A stretch of DNA of 64,000 nucleotides from Viscum album (Eukaryota; Streptophyta; Magnoliopsida; Santalales; Viscaceae), in contig OY728122.1 of the NCBI GenBank assembly GCA_963277665.1, positions 1,980,786,883 to 1,980,850,882 on the forward strand, read 5' to 3'. The notes beneath the pieces were generated by a model. That model saw only the letters and a program-made list of their open reading frames with translations, searched no databases and was not told the origin of the DNA. Within the stretch, counting starts at the first letter, position 1; each line of letters begins with the position of its first letter. The position numbers and the translations under genes were made by a program. Of the stretch, positions 13,828-28,452 are shown one piece after another.

Positions 13828-16246
13828 TTGCGATAATTTGATGTGAGGAAGTGTGGACTACCGCACCCTCAAGTGATGCGACTCATTCAATAAATACATG
13901 GAGTGTATAAATAGTGAAATTAAAGAACTTAGGTAACCTATATAACATATATATTATATTGGAATTGTAATATATTTATGTCTCATTTATTTTTAATTCC
14001 TTTAATATGACAATGAAATGAAATTGGCGTTCAGGCGTACGTACGGCCTACTGTCTCCATGAACGGTGCATTTCATTTTTTTATCTCCAAATTTTATGGA
14101 ATAGAATAAAATGAATACATACTAGATATATATGATATTTAAATCATTAGTATTATTCTGGAGATGATATAATTATAACTACATGGAAAATTATTTTCAA
14201 ACATGTTTATTTTTGACTCATGTACCAAACATCGACAAAACGTTTGATATGAACTCACATAATTAACTAATTATTATAACATGGTAATATTTTATATGTA
14301 TTGAATAATGAACATTATAGTACGTCATTAATAAATTATTAATTTACCTATATTTATTATTCCGTAATATAAAGAACGAACGAGAACAAGTCGGACTCGA
14401 GGTAAGAGATCCTACATCTCTCTTTCTTTTTAAGTACTCTCTTTTATGTAATTTATTTTAATATCCTATTTCTTATATTGGGGGATGTTATTTTATATTC
14501 ATATTACTGTAATTTTTATGTTCATATGATGAGAGACCCTATTTGATCTCATCAATCCATTTTTGGAAGTTTTAAGTGGTGTCATTAGGCTACCGAGTTT
14601 TCGTAAGGGATTTTTCATCTCACTTTTATTCATGTGAGATTCATTTAACATTTTCCACTATTTCCTTTTTTGTGGTGTCTGTACTGACCATGATTTTATT
14701 ATTTGTGTAATATAATTTAATTTGTGGGTATTTACATCTTCATTGTATGATCCTTCTTTCATGGGGTGTACATTTTGAAAGTTACCCAAATCGGTAAGTG
14801 AACCTTTCACCCTCCTCTTTTTAAAAGACATCCTTTTGTTATGTATTTTAATTTAAATCTTATTATGATGGGATATGTTATTATATATCCTTATTGATGT
14901 AAAATTTATGTCCAAGTGATGAGATACCATTTTCTCTCTCATCAACTCAATTTCTGAATTTTAATGTGACGTCGTTAGGCTGTCGAATTTCTGTAAGGGG
15001 ACTTCTTAACCCAATTTCAATTCTTTGGGTTAAACCTCTACTTCTTGATTATGTCGTGCTATGAATATGTTTGGATGACCTCCTTTTGTTTTCAAAATAT
15101 ACACTTATATTGGGTTTATTTATATTTTTCCCACATAATTATGTAATTGATTTATCCTTAATCTAAGGATATCATCCTTGTACGGGACTTCGTCTTAATC
15201 TCCTTTAATTGATGCAGCTTTTTATTTATACACTACATTATTTTATATGGTGTATAAAACCCTTTTGACTATTAATTCAAAGGGAATCTTTTCTCTATGA
15301 AGTGTTTTACTAAACAAAAAAAAGTAATTTTTCTTTTTTTAATGTAAGTGGTGACAACGACCTTTTCCGCCTACACGAGTATTATTTTATCTATGGATTC
15401 CTTAACAAGCTGTAATGTTTTAAAAAGAATAATAAATACCATATACTCATTTTGCGTATTTTGGTATTGAAATTGGTTTTTAGAATGGATTTATTATTTC
15501 AATATCATAAAATGTTATATTGTTATTTTAATGTGGAAATGTTATGTTTCCTTTATGCATGTTTTATGTGATACGATTATGTTGTGGTTCTTGGGAATTG
15601 TTTATGAATTCGGGTGGTTCTGTGATAGACTAAGGGCAGGTGATCCTGAGATAGTTTTCCAATGTATTGGGTGACACGAAGGAGTTAAATGCTAAGGTTT
15701 CTCCAAAGAGATTTAGGGAATATACTATTATGGGTATTCCAAACATAACCATGAGGGTTACTCCCTATGCAAGAATGTTATGAATGCAACAAATTACCTT
15801 TATGTATTATGATTTCTATGAGTTATTCATAAATCTTATGATTTCATGAGGTATGTTAAAGTGCTTATGTTTTATGAGTAATGTATGTTTTCATATATTC
15901 TTATCTATACATGGACTAATGTTTTCATTCCATATTTTTATATCCCTTTATGAGATTTTTATGCTCATCCCATATTTTTGAAATTTTTCTCACAGGTCAA
16001 GGGAAAAGTACATAATGTGATGATAGTGTCGAAGAAGTTTCAAGAAAGAAATCGTGTTTTATTTTAAATATGTTTCCTTTGATGGAAAAAATGAATACTA
16101 TTTTTGATGTAACCACCTTGATTAAATGTGGAATGAAATGCATGATTTATGACCTAATTCTCTAAAACTCTAAACCTAAAAAAGTCCTCAATGTGAATTC
16201 TTAAAATAACTCAAGATTAAGTAATGTTTATGGCTGGTGCCTTACA

Positions 16247-17705
16247 GTTGGTATCAAAGGTCTGTTTATAAAACATTAGGGATTGGGAGTTTTGGTTAGA
16301 CACATGGTTAGTCCCTATGTCTGTTATTTCATTTAAATACTTGTATTATAATATTTTTCAGGTCAAGTAAAGTCAGTTACAAATGGAAGGAGGAGGATCT
16401 CAATCAACATTCCTATCTCTTCCTAAGGACATGCTTGCAATAATTATTGCAAAGTCATGTTCAGATAATTGTGAAACATTATCTAACATTCAACTCACTT
16501 GTAAGCAGTTGTTTGAGATATCAAACACCTCCAACATACCTCTTTATCATCATGGATCATGAGTTGTGTTTAGACAAATCCTATTTTTACAATATTCTCA
16601 TATTTTCAATAAAGATAAATATTATCAAGGGATTTTAAAATATTTTACCTTATCACAAAATTTTGAAGCATATTATGATTTTAAAAAAGGTGCTGATGAC
16701 GGACACCCTTGTGAAACCTATTTATATTTGCTTTCACAATATAGTCTCTCAGCACATACCTATGGAATTTTAAAAGGACCATTAATTGAAACATTCAACT
16801 CAAAATCGGTCCAAATATTTTATAAAAATCTTGTTTTATTAGATGTTTTGAAATTATATGTCATACATGATTATTTTCCAAAACTATTTTTCTATGAACA
16901 CCCATATGACCCATGTTGTTCAAGGTGTATTTTGATGGAGGAAGAAAACGATTTTTATGGATCTATAAATCAGTGTTTCAATGCATGGAACTTATACCTA
17001 CGTGAACAAGATGATGATGAAACTAAATGGACAGCATCATCAAGGTATGATGTTCTTCATTTTGGGGATTGAGAGTAGTTTTTATTTTTGTAAAATAATT
17101 TCCTTTTTTGGGATTATCTGATATTGTACTAAATATTTTGGTTTTTATTAAGGTCCTAAGATATGGAAAATATATAGTTCATCTTTTTTGGATTATGTGA
17201 TTCTCTCGAAGTTTATTATTGCGCTCTTAATGTGAACAAGTCATCCTGAATACTCTTCATTTGGAGAAAATTTGAGTTTGTGTTAGAAATATAGTAAAAG
17301 ATGAAGTCTACATGACAAGTAAGTATGATTCCTTATGTTTTAGTTAATCCCATAAATAAATTCATCAATGAAAAGAAACTTAAAACAAAAACTTTTTCTA
17401 TTAACTTTTCCAACTAGGGAATCAAATACCGTTTAACCCATCACATGTTTGTGATATTCTGGTGGTTAACTTTCTCCTAGACATGTTTTGTGTCACTCTA
17501 CATCAGAACGTGATGGTTATTTTCCCCTAAATATCCATGTTTTCATGGAACCCTACTATATGTTGTCTCGAGTGACCTTTTTATTTCTTTTTCTTTACTT
17601 TAAAGTGACAGTTTTATTGTCTAGTTTCTGATGTGGGACTTTAAATGATGTTTCCAAGCCCAATATTAAAATTTTGAGGATGCAATTCCGAAAAGGTGGG
17701 AAGGA
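16247..17705 (+). mobile_element. Array internal region 2
   Basis: 1459 bp. The primer-binding site is TGGTATCAAAGG at 16249-16260, and the polypurine tract is AAAAGGTGGGAAGGA at 17691-17705. It holds the least damaged F-box-like gene of the array. The 600 bp after that gene are non-coding and conserved among the five internal regions. Confidence 0.86.
16383..17072 (+). pseudogene. F-box-like captured gene, copy 2 (least damaged; one in-frame stop)
   Basis: A 229-residue frame with no intron and no frameshift, broken only by TGA at codon 60 (16560-16562) where copies 4 and 5 have TGG. Residues about 9-55 look like an F-box: FLSLPKDMLAIIIAKS, then LSNIQLTCKQLFEIS, the hydrophobic pattern by which F-box proteins bind SKP1. 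Residues about 80-120 contain an AYYDFKKGADDGHPCETYLY stretch resembling a Sel1/TPR-like repeat. Near residue 175 is a Cys cluster, DPCCSRC. This order recalls the plant F-box family typified by At2g35280-like proteins, in which such repeats and a Cys-rich end follow the F-box. That family match is from memory and untested. The ATG was chosen because it is conserved in all five copies, directly precedes the F-box and lies 120 bp after the primer-binding site. It occupies the place of gag-pol. Confidence 0.7.
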
Positions 17706-20700
17706 TGTAATATCCCAGAAAAATAAATAAATATGATGTTTTCATATTTATTAATATTTGTGAATTAAATATTACTTTTACTTTAAAGGGGTTGCTATGT
17801 CGATGGCTTACCTGATACGCAACAATAGGTTTCTTTGAAATCTTACGTTGCACACTAATAATATAATATTATTATTTTAAATGGTAGTTAACACCTAGCC
17901 ATTGTATTGGATGGAATGAATAGAAGTAACTAAAATATGATTATAGATGTTTGTTAAATGTATTTAGTTTTATCCAATAAAATTTAGAGGCTTAAAATTT
18001 GAATGAATATAATTTTAAGCATAATTTACATTAAAAGGTCGATTTATCACTTTTTGATGGAAAAACCTATTTAAATCTAGTTTTGGCCACATTAATATGT
18101 TCATTTTGAAAAAAATAAAATTTTTCTTTAGATTATTATCATAAAAATTTACTTTGGGTAAATTATTGGTATTTTTCTAATAAAATTCATTTTTAATGAA
18201 TAATGAAAAATACTGTATTCTATTTGAAAAGTGGTTTTTAATATAATTTATTTATAATTTCAGATTATAATTTTAATTGGTTTTAAAGTGTAATTAGAAT
18301 ATATTTTTACCATTTAACCCAATGGTGGTCAGTGGATGTAATTTCCCTTTTCAATTGGATGTAAAAACATGTCAATCTTTTGATAAATTTTACTTCTTAA
18401 AAACCCCTCTTTGTTTTTGACAATAGGAATTCTTTGGAAATTAATTACTGTAATTTATCTCTTTGGAGTGTGGTAAAATTGATTCCATATTTGGAATCAT
18501 AATTCCAAAATTATGTAATTCAGATTCTTTTTTTTTTGAAATGATGAATAGTAATTACAGTAATTATTTTTTATTTCCCAGATTAATTTGTAAATTAGGT
18601 AAAATGGGTAAAAAAAATAATGTTATAATAATATAATATTACCCATACATGTGTCTCAATTCTATTTTTTGTGTCATGGATGACCATGGTATGCCTTGTT
18701 CCCACATTGGGACCCCATGGAATTACTTTAGTGTGATAGTGACCATTTATCATATTAATTTTAAAGAAAGGAAAATATAACCAAAGTATGTAACACCTAA
18801 GTAAAAAAATATTAGCTTTATTTATATAAATGATATATTTAACTATAACTAGTAATTGTAAATATAAAAATATTTCATATATCATGATATTTTATTTATG
18901 TTTTTTAGACATTAAATAAATAAATTTATTTTTGACACAATGATGATGAGGTTATTACCTCATTAATGAAAGATTTAAATAAATGATATTATAAGTGTTA
19001 AAATAAATTTGTTCTGAGACTTTGGATGCTATAAACGAGTTTTATTGATTAGTATAATTTTTAAAAGGTATGTTAATTCTGTTATTTCGAAGGAATAAAT
19101 CAATTATGGATTTATCAAAAGTCAACTACCAAATAGTTTCAAAATTGGCATAAATATGTTTTGAAAAGAAAAGTTATTTTATTAAATGGTATAATAGTCC
19201 AAAAAAATATAGTATTATGCAAAATGGAATATAATGTATTAATAATATCATTATTGATACAATTATGGGACTATTATTATTTTAGAGTAACTATTATCAC
19301 CTTATTGATTGAAAATAAAAAAATACGTAGTAAGAATTATTAATTTTAACTAAGGGTTAAAATGAAAGGATAATTTGAATTCTATGATCTCAACTTGTCT
19401 AAATTATATTTTTTGAGTGGATTTATACTCCGTATCCTCTTATCATATAAATACACAATTTTGGAACCATTCTAATTTGAAAAAAAATTATAATAAATTA
19501 ATATTTCCTAACATTCCAAGAGTGCCCCTCCCCCTTATAAAAATCTATCACCTCTACCCCTTACCCACACATCTCAAGCCCTTGGCTCAACCAAAAACTA
19601 CTCATGTTATCTCTCCACATCCCTCTATTACTCCTAGAAGCCTCACTTTGAGCATAAGTCTTTCCGAGTAAGCCTTTGGCTCAGATCAAAAAGAGTTACC
19701 CGATTTAGAGGTAATGTCTTCTCTCAAGTTCCTTTCTTTTATTTTCCTTCTTCACTCACCACTAACATTGTTGTTATTTGATCCCATAACAAAAAAAATA
19801 TCCTAAATATACTAGGATATTTTTATGAGAGGTATTTGATTTAAACATACACATGCCTTTGTCTAATGGTTAAAGAACATATTGTTTCTGTGGGTGGTGA
19901 ATTACTGCCTCACGAAATGATGATTGTTCAATCTTTTCTTAACACTTTTCATGGTGGCCATTATGATGTCACTATATTTATATATGATATATTTGGTATT
20001 TATGTTTTCTATATGCTTCTGTATTATATTTTTCAATTATAACATTATGCTTTTCATGTCGTGTAATTGTGATAATTTAATCTGAGGAAGTGCGGACTAC
20101 CGCCCCCTCAAGTAATGTGACTCATTCATGAAATACATGGAATGTATAAAGAGTGAAATTAATGAACTTATGTGACCTATATAACATATATATTATACTG
20201 TAACTATAACATATATATATGTCTCATTTATTTCTAATTCAATTAATATGACAATGAAATAAAAGTTGTGTTCATGCGTACGTACGGCCTACCGTCTCCT
20301 TGAACAGAGCATTTCATTTTTTTATCTCCAAATGTTATGGAATAGTATAAAATGAATATATACTGGATATATATGATATTTAAATCATTAATACTATTCT
20401 GGAGATTATGTACTTATAACTAAATGGACGATTCTTTTCAAAGTAGATTATTTTTTACACATGTACCAAACATCGACAAAACGTATGATATGAACTCAAA
20501 CAATTAAATAATTTTTATAAAATGGTAATATGTGGTATGATTTGAATAATTAACTTTAAATTAATTCCTTAAGAAATTATAAATTCACCTATGTTTATTA
20601 TTCAGGAATATAATGAACGAACGTGAACAAGTCGGACTCAAGGTAAGGGATCCTACCGCTCTTTTTCTTTTTATGTACTCTCTTTTATGTCATTTCTTTT

Positions 20701-22491
20701 ATGCTCCTCTTTCTTAAGTTGTGGGATGTTATTTTATATTCCTCTTAATATAAGTTTTATGTTCATATTATGAGAGACCCTATTTGATCTCATCAATCCC
20801 TTTTTTTTATGTTTTGAGTGGTGCTGTTAGGATGTCGAGTTTTCATAAGGGATTTTTCATCTCACTTTTATTCCCGTGAGATTAATGCTACATTTTCCAC
20901 TATTTCCATTTGTGTGGTCTGTTTACTGACCATGACTATATTATTTGTGTAATATAATTTAATTTTTTGGTATTTACATCTTCATTGTTTGATCCTTCTT
21001 TTATGGGGTGTACGTTTCGAAAGTTACCCAAATCGGTAAGGGATCCTTTCACCCTCCTCTTTTTAAAAGACTTCCTTTTGTTATGTCTTTTAATTTACAT
21101 CTTATTATGTTGGGATATGTTATTATAAATACTTATTGTTGTAAATTTTATGTCCATGTGATGAGATACAATTTTCTCTCTCATCAACTCGTTTTATGTA
21201 TTTTAATGTGTCGCTGTTAGGCTGTCGAATTTCTATAAGGAAACTTCTTAACCCAATTTCAATTATTTTCCTTAAACCTATACTTCTTGATTATGTCATG
21301 CTATGAATATGTATGGATGACATCTGATTATTTTAAAAAACAATATCCCATTGTATTGGGTGTATTTATATTTTCCAAACAATCTTATGTAATTGACTTA
21401 TCCTTAATCTAAGGATACCTTCTATGTATGGGACTTCATCTCAATCTCTTTTCATTTAGGCATCTTTTGATTTCTACACGACTTTATTTTAAAAGGTGTA
21501 TAAAACCATTTTGACTTTTCATTCAAAGGAAATATTTTCTTTATGAAGCGTTTTACTAAATGAAAAAAAGGAACATTTCTTTTTATAATGTAAACGATGA
21601 CAACGACATTTTCCACCACCGCGAGTATTATTTGATCTATGTCGTCTTTAACAAGCCATAATGTTTTCAAAAAAAAAATATTCCATATACTCTTTTTACA
21701 TATTTTGGTATTGAAAATGGTTTTAGAATGTATTTATTATTTCAATATCATAAAATGTTTTATTGTTATTGCAATGTGGAAATGTTATGTTTCCTTTATG
21801 CATGTTTTATGTGATACGATTATGTTATGGTTCTTGGGAATTATTTATTAAGTCACGTGCTTCTATTATAAAATAAGGGTTGGTGAGACTGAGATATCTC
21901 TCCAATTCATTGGTTAATGCTATGGAGTTAAACGCTAAGGTTTCTCCAAATAGATTTAGGGAATATACTGTGATGGGTATTCCAAATGTATCCATGAGGG
22001 TTACTCCCTACGTAAGAATGTTATGAATGCCTCAAGTTACCTTTATGTATTATGATTTTTATGTGTTCTTCATAAATCTTATGAATTCATGATGTATGTT
22101 AAAGTTCTTATTTTTTATGGCTAAAGTATGATTTCATTGATTCTTATGCATATATGGTCTAATGCTTTCTTTCCGTATTTTTATATCCCTTACTGAGCTT
22201 TTTATGCTCATCCCAAGTTTTAGAATTGTTTTTCACAGCTCAAGGGAAAAGTACATGATGTGATGATAGTGTCAAAAAAGTGTCAAGAATGACACTATGT
22301 TTTATTTTAAATATATTTCCTTTGATGGAAAGAAAATGAATACTGTTTTTGATGTAACCACCTTGTTTAAATGTGGAATGAAATGTCGGATTTATTACCT
22401 AATTCTCTAAACCTCTAATCCTAAAAAGATCCTCAATTTGAATTCTTGAAATAAATCATGATTAATTAATGTTCAAGGGTGGGGCCTTATA
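17706..22491 (+). repeat. Array LTR 3
   Basis: 4786 bp, TGTAATATCCCAG to ...GGGCCTTATA. Both ends are mutated relative to the other copies, and the 3' terminal CA has become TA. The CCTCC block is three bases shorter than in other copies (19525). The conserved short frame is open at 19866-20042. The first 150 bp resemble LTR 5 most closely (GGCTTACCTGATAC). No other gene is seen. Confidence 0.86.
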
Positions 22492-23941
22492 GTTGGTTTC
22501 AGAGGTCGGTTTAGAAAAATTTAGGGATTATGAGTTTTCATTAGACACATGGTTAGTCCCTATGTCTATTATTTTAGTTAAATCCTTGTTTTATAAATTT
22601 TTCTAGTTAAGTAAGGTCAATTACAAATGGATGGAGGAGGATCTCAAACGGAATTACTATATCTCCCTGAGGGAATGATTGCAATAATTATTGCAAAGTC
22701 ATGTTTAGATGATTCTGAAACATTTTCTAGCATGAAACTCACTTGAAAAAAGTTGTTTTAGATATCAAACACCTCAACTATAACTCGTTATCATCATGGA
22801 TCATCGGTTGTATTTAGAAAAATCCTATTTTCACAATATTCTCATATTTTCAAGAAAGTTAAAAATTATCAGGGCATTTTAAAATATTTTTCCATATCAC
22901 AAGATTTTGAAGCATATTATGATTTTAAAAAAGGTGCCGAAGAAGGAGACCCTTACATAACCTATTTTTTTTTAATATATTCTCTTATAACATAAATATG
23001 GTATTTTAAAAGGACCATTAATTTAAAGTTTCAACTCAAATTCCGTCCGACAATTTTATAGAAATCATGTTTTATTAGATGTTTTGAAATTATATGTCAT
23101 ACATGATTATTTTCCAAAACTTTTTTTATGTGAACACCCATATGACCCATGTTGTACAACATGTATTTGGATGGTGGAAGCAAATTATTTTGATGGATCT
23201 CTAAATAATTGTTGCAATGAATTGACCTTCTACCTACATGAAAAATATGACAATTAAACCAAATGTACACCATGATCATGGTATGATGTTCTTCATTTTG
23301 GGGATTAAGAGTAGTTTTTCTTTTTTTAAAAGATTATTCTATTTGGGGATTATTTGATCATGTACTAACCATTGTAGTTTTGGTTAAGGTTATAAGATAT
23401 GTGAAATATATAGTTTATCTTTTGTGGATTATGTGATTCTCTCGAAGATGATTATAGTGCTCTTAATGTGAACAAGTCATCCAGAATACTCATCGTTTGG
23501 AGAAAATATCAGTTTGTGCTAGAAATCTAGTAAAAGATGAAGTATACATGAGAATTAATTATGTTTCCTTATGTTTTAATTAAGACCATAAATAAATTAT
23601 TCAATGAAAAGAAACTTAAAACAAAAACGTTTTTTGTTACCTTTTCTTACTAGGGAATCAAATATAGTTTAACCCATCACAAGTTTGTGATTTTCTGGAG
23701 GTTGACTTTCTCCTAGACATGTATTTTATCACTCTCCATAAGAAGTTGATGGTTTGTTTTCTCATCCATATCCATGTTTTCATGGAATCATAGTATCTAT
23801 TGTCTCAGGTTACCTTTGTATTTCTTTTTCTTTATTTTAATGTTATTTTTAAATTGACTAATTTCTGATGTGGGACTTTAAATGATGTTTCCAAGTCCAA
23901 TTTTAAAATTGCGAGGATCCAATTCCCAAAAGGGGGAAGGA
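22492..23941 (+). mobile_element. Array internal region 3
   Basis: 1450 bp. Its primer-binding site reads TGGTTTCAGAGG (22494-22505). It keeps the CAGAG of the canonical plant initiator-Met site (TGGTATCAGAGC), whereas the other copies read CAAAGG or CAATGG. The polypurine tract AAAAGGGGGAAGGA is at 23928-23941. Confidence 0.85.
22627..23308 (+). pseudogene. F-box-like captured gene, copy 3 (broken)
   Basis: Homologous to 16383-17072. The N-terminus reads LLYLPEGMIAIIIAKS. Stops are at codon 40 (TGA, 22744-22746) and codon 45 (TAG). The stretch 22960-22995 has degenerated into a T run, losing the conserved Leu/Tyr-rich segment. Where copies 1 and 4 have TGA after GTC, this copy keeps CGA. 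That suggests CGA (Arg) was ancestral and that methyl-cytosine deamination made the stop. Confidence 0.65.
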
Positions 23942-26900
23942 TGTAACATCCTAGGTAAATAAAGAAATAATATGTTTTCATATTTATTAATATTTTTGAA
24001 TTAAATATTAATTTTATGTTAAAGGGGTTTCTATTTTTTATGGCTTTCCCGAAACGCAACAATAGGTTTCTTTGAAATCTTACGTTGCACACTAATAATA
24101 TAATATAATTATTTTAAATGGTTGTTAACACCTAGCCAATATATTTGTGGGAATTAATAGAACTAACTAAAATATGGTTATAGATGTTTGTTAAAAGTAT
24201 TTACTTTTATCTAATAAAAGTTAGATGCTTAACACGTGAATGAATCTAATTTTAAGCATAATTTACATTAAAAGGATTATTTATCACCTTTTGATGGTGA
24301 ACCCTATTTAAATCTAGTTTTGGTTACTTTATTATTTTAATTTTGACAAAATAAAATTCTTATTTATATTCATATCATCACAATTTACTTTGGGTAAATT
24401 TTTTGTATTTTTCTGATAAAATTCATTTTTTAATGAATAGTGAAAAGTACTGTATTTTATTTCACATGTTCCATTTAATATAATTTATTTATAAGGTTAG
24501 ATTATATTTTTAATTGGTTATAAAGTTAAATTAGAATATAGGTTTACCATTTAATCCAATGTTTTTCATTGGATGTAATTTCACTTTTCAATTCTATGTA
24601 AAAACAGGTCAATCTTTTTATAAATTTTACTTCTTAAAAACCTGTCTTTCATTTTGACAACGGGAATTATTTTTAAATTAATTACTTCAATTTATCTGTT
24701 TAGAGTTTGGTAAAATGGATTCCATATTTGGAATCAGAAGGTACAAAATATGTAATTAGGACTCTTTTGTTTTTGACATGATGAATAGTAATTACGGTAA
24801 TTATTTTTAATTACCCTGATTAATTTGTAAATCGGGTAAAAATGGTAAACAGAATAAAGTTATAATAATATAAAATTACCCATACATGTGTCTTAATTCT
24901 ATTTTTTGTGTCATGGCTTACCATGTTATTCTTTGTTCCATCTTTGTGACCCCATGGAATCACTTTAGTGTGATAGTGACATTTTATCATATTATTTTTA
25001 AAGAATGGAAAATATAACCAAAGTACGTAACACCTAAGTAAAATAAATTTTTTTTTGTTTATATAAATGATAACATTGACTATAAATAGTAATTTTAAAT
25101 CTAAAAATATCTCCTACATTATGATATTTTATTTATAAATTTTATACATTAAATAAATAAAGTTATTGTTGACCCAATGATGATGTAGTTATTACCTCAT
25201 TAATGAAATATGTAAATAAATGATATTATAAGTGTTAAATTAATTTTGTTTTGAGACTCTGTATGTAATCCAAGAATTTTATATATGATTATGATATTTC
25301 AACTTTATTTTAATACTCTTATTTCGAAGTAATAAAGCTTTTATTCCTTTATCATAAGTCAACTCCCAAATAGTTTCAAAATTGGCATATATGAGTTTTT
25401 AAAAAAATATTATTTTATTAAATGGTATAATGGTCCAAAAAATCTAATATTTTTCCAAATTATATATAATATATTAATAATATCATTATTTATACAATTA
25501 TTGGACTATTGTCATTTTAACGTAACTATTATGACCTTATAATTTGAAAATAAAAAAAAGACGTAGTAAGAATTTCTAATTTTAACTAAGGGTTAAAATG
25601 AAAAGATAAGGTGGATTATATGACCTCCACTTGTCTAAATCCAATTAGTTGAGTGTATTTCTACCCCATATCCTTTTATTCTCGAAATACACCATTTTTG
25701 AACCATTCTAACTTGAATAACCATTTATAATAAAATAATATTTCATGACATTCCAAGAGTGCCCCTCCTCCCCCTTATAAAAAGCCATCATCTCTACCCG
25801 TTACTCAAACATCTCAATACATTGGATAATCCAACCTCTGATCATGTTATATATCCACATCCATATCTTACTCATAGAAACCTCACTTTGGGCATAAGTC
25901 TTTCCAAGGAAGCTTTGGCTCAAAGCAAAATGAGTTACCCGATTTAGAGGTAATGTCTTATATCATGTTCGTTACTTTTATTTTACTTCTTCACACACCA
26001 CTAAAATTATTATTATTATACTACATAACATCACCAATATACTAAATATACTAGGATTTTGTTATGTGAAGGATTTAATTTACACTTACACACACCTTCC
26101 TCTAATTGTTAAAGAACATACTGTTTCTGTGGGTGGCAACTTACTGCCTCACGAAAGGATGATTGTTCAATATTCACTTAACACCTTTCATGGTGGCCAT
26201 TATGATGTCATTGTATTTATATATGATATATATCGTATTTATGTTTTCTATATTCTTCTGTATTTTATGTTTAAATCATATCATTATGCTTTTCATGCCG
26301 TGTAATTGTAATAATTTCATCTGAGGAAGTGTGGACTACCGCCCCCTCAAGTGACATTACTCATTCATTCATTACATGGATTGTATAAGGAGTGAAATTA
26401 ATGAACAAATGTGACCTATATAACATATATATTATTCAATAATTATAATATATATATTTCTCATTTATTTTGAATCCCTTTAATATAAAAAAGAAATGAA
26501 CGTAGCATTCATGCGTACGTATGGCCTACCGTCTCCATGAACTGTGCATTTCAATTTTTTATCTTCAAATGTTATGGAATAGTATAAAATTAATATATAC
26601 TAGATATATTTGTTATTTAAATCCTTAATACTATTCTGGATATGATTTACTTATAACTACGTGGTCAATTATTTTCAAACAAGTTTATTTTTTACGCAGG
26701 TACAAAACATTGTCAAAACGTACGATATGAACTCACATAATTAACTAATTATTGTAACATGGTAATATGTGATATGAATTGAATAATTAACATTAAAATA
26801 AGTCCTAATAAAATTATAAATTGACCTATGTTTATTATTCAGGAATATAAAGAACGAACGAGAACAAGTTGGACTCAAGGTAAGGGATCCTACCTCTCTC

Positions 26901-28194
26901 TTTCTTTTTATGTACTCTTTTTTATGTGATTTATTTTAAGCTCATATTTATTATGTTGGGGGATGTTCTTTTATATTCCTATTACATTAAATTTTATGTT
27001 AATATGATGAGAGATCCTATATGAACTCATCAGCCCATTTTTTGGATGTTTTAAGTGGTGTCGTTAGGCTGACGAGTTTTCGTAAGGGATTTTTCATCTA
27101 ACGTTTATTCCCGAGAGATTCATGCTACATTTGAAACTATTTCCTTTTTGTGGTTTTTGTACTTGCCATGATTGTATTATTTGTGTAATATACTTTAATT
27201 TATGGGTATTTACATCTTCATTGTATGATTCCTCTTTCATGGGGTGTATGTTTCGAAAGTTACCCAAATCGGTAAGGGAACCTTTCACCCTCCTCTTTTT
27301 AAAAGACTTCCATTTGTTATGTCTTTTAATTTACATATTATTATGATGGGATATGTTATTATATATCCTTATTGATTTAAATTTTATTTCCAAGTGATGA
27401 GATACCATTTTTTCTCTCATCAACTCATTTTCTGATTTTTAATGTAACACCATTAGGCTGTTGAATTTCTGTAAGGGAACTCCTTAACCCAATTTCAATT
27501 CTTTGGGTTAAACCTATACTTCTCGATTATGTCATGCTATGAATTCGTGTGGATGACCAATGGTTGTTTTAAAATTAATAACCACTTATATTGGGTGTAT
27601 TTTTATTTTTCACACATAATTATGTAATTGATTTATCCTTAATCTAAGGATACCGTCTTTGTACGGGACATCATCTCAATCTCCTATCATTGAGGAATCT
27701 TTAGATTTCTACCAGACATTATTTTTTACGGTGTATAAAACCCTTTTGAATTTTTATTTAAAGGTAATATTTTCTCTATGAAGAGTTTTACTAAACGAAA
27801 AAAGGAATTTTTCATTTTTTAACGTAAGTAGTGACAAAAACCTTTTCCACCACCGTGATTATTATTTGATCTATGGCTTCCTTAACATGCCTTAATGTTT
27901 TCAGAAAAAAAAACAATACCATATACTCTTTTTACATATTTTGGTATTGAAAATGGTTTTTAGAATGGATTTATTATTTCAATATCATAACATGTTATAT
28001 TGTTATTTTAATGTGGAAATGTTATGTTTCCTTTATGCATATTTTATGTGATATGATTATGTAATGGTTCATGGGAATTGTTTATGAAGTCTGGTGGTTC
28101 TGTGAGGCACATAAGCCTTATCCTGGTTGGTAAGGACTCCGTATGTACATCCAAGCGACCAGGGATCAAATCCATGTAGAGGTAGAATTTCTGG

Positions 28195-28320
28195 GCACTG
28201 TAGAAGCATTGTAGCAGCACTGTAGCTGGTACTATGGTAGGTAATGTAGCAGGAATTGTGCAGTACTGTAGTAGGTACTGTAGCGGGAACTATAGAAAGC
28301 ACTATTTGGCACTGTAGCAT
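28195..28320 (+). repeat. 12-bp minisatellite within the SINE-like element
   Basis: About ten imperfect tandem copies of a unit near GTACTGTAGCAG (for example GCACTGTAGCTG, GTACTATGGTAG, GTAATGTAGCAG, GTACTGTAGTAG, GTACTGTAGCGG). A few units are 10 bp long. It starts about 20 bp after the B-box-like sequence. Confidence 0.75.
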
Positions 28321-28330
28321 CTAGGAATAT

Positions 28331-28452
28331 TCCCCTGTTTGGGCCTTCAGGCCACTGATTTGGTTCTTGAGTCCTGTAAGGCCTTTGGGACACCCAGGTC
28401 TTCGAGTCAGTAAAGCCTTTGGGCCATATCAAGGCCTTCAGGCCACATTTAA
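28331..28452 (+). repeat. Dispersed GGCCTTCAGGCC-type palindromic motif
   Basis: Four copies in about 120 bp: GGGCCTTCAGGCCAC, AGGCCTTTGGGACAC, AGCCTTTGGGCCAT and AGGCCTTCAGGCCAC. Related forms at about 28706, 28752 and 28824 (GCCTACGGG, GCCTACGGGCC, GGCCTCCGAGCC) extend it to the 3' end of the SINE-like element. Each can form a small hairpin. Confidence 0.55.

Larger units (their letters stand above)
11468..16246 (+). repeat. Array LTR 2
   Basis: 4779 bp, TGTAACATCCTAGG to ...GTGCCTTACA. It has the clearest copy of the candidate promoter block (CCCCCTTATAAAAAGCC at 13291) and an open conserved short frame at 13627-13827. Its first few hundred bases resemble LTR 4 most closely (CCTAGG, then GGCTTTCCCC before ACGCAAC). 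No other gene is seen. Confidence 0.88.

Noticed and set aside
28106..28175. A functional tRNA gene
   Set aside because: A- and B-box-like sequences are present, but the acceptor and anticodon arms do not fold into a cloverleaf, and the sequence is the head of a target-duplication-flanked element.
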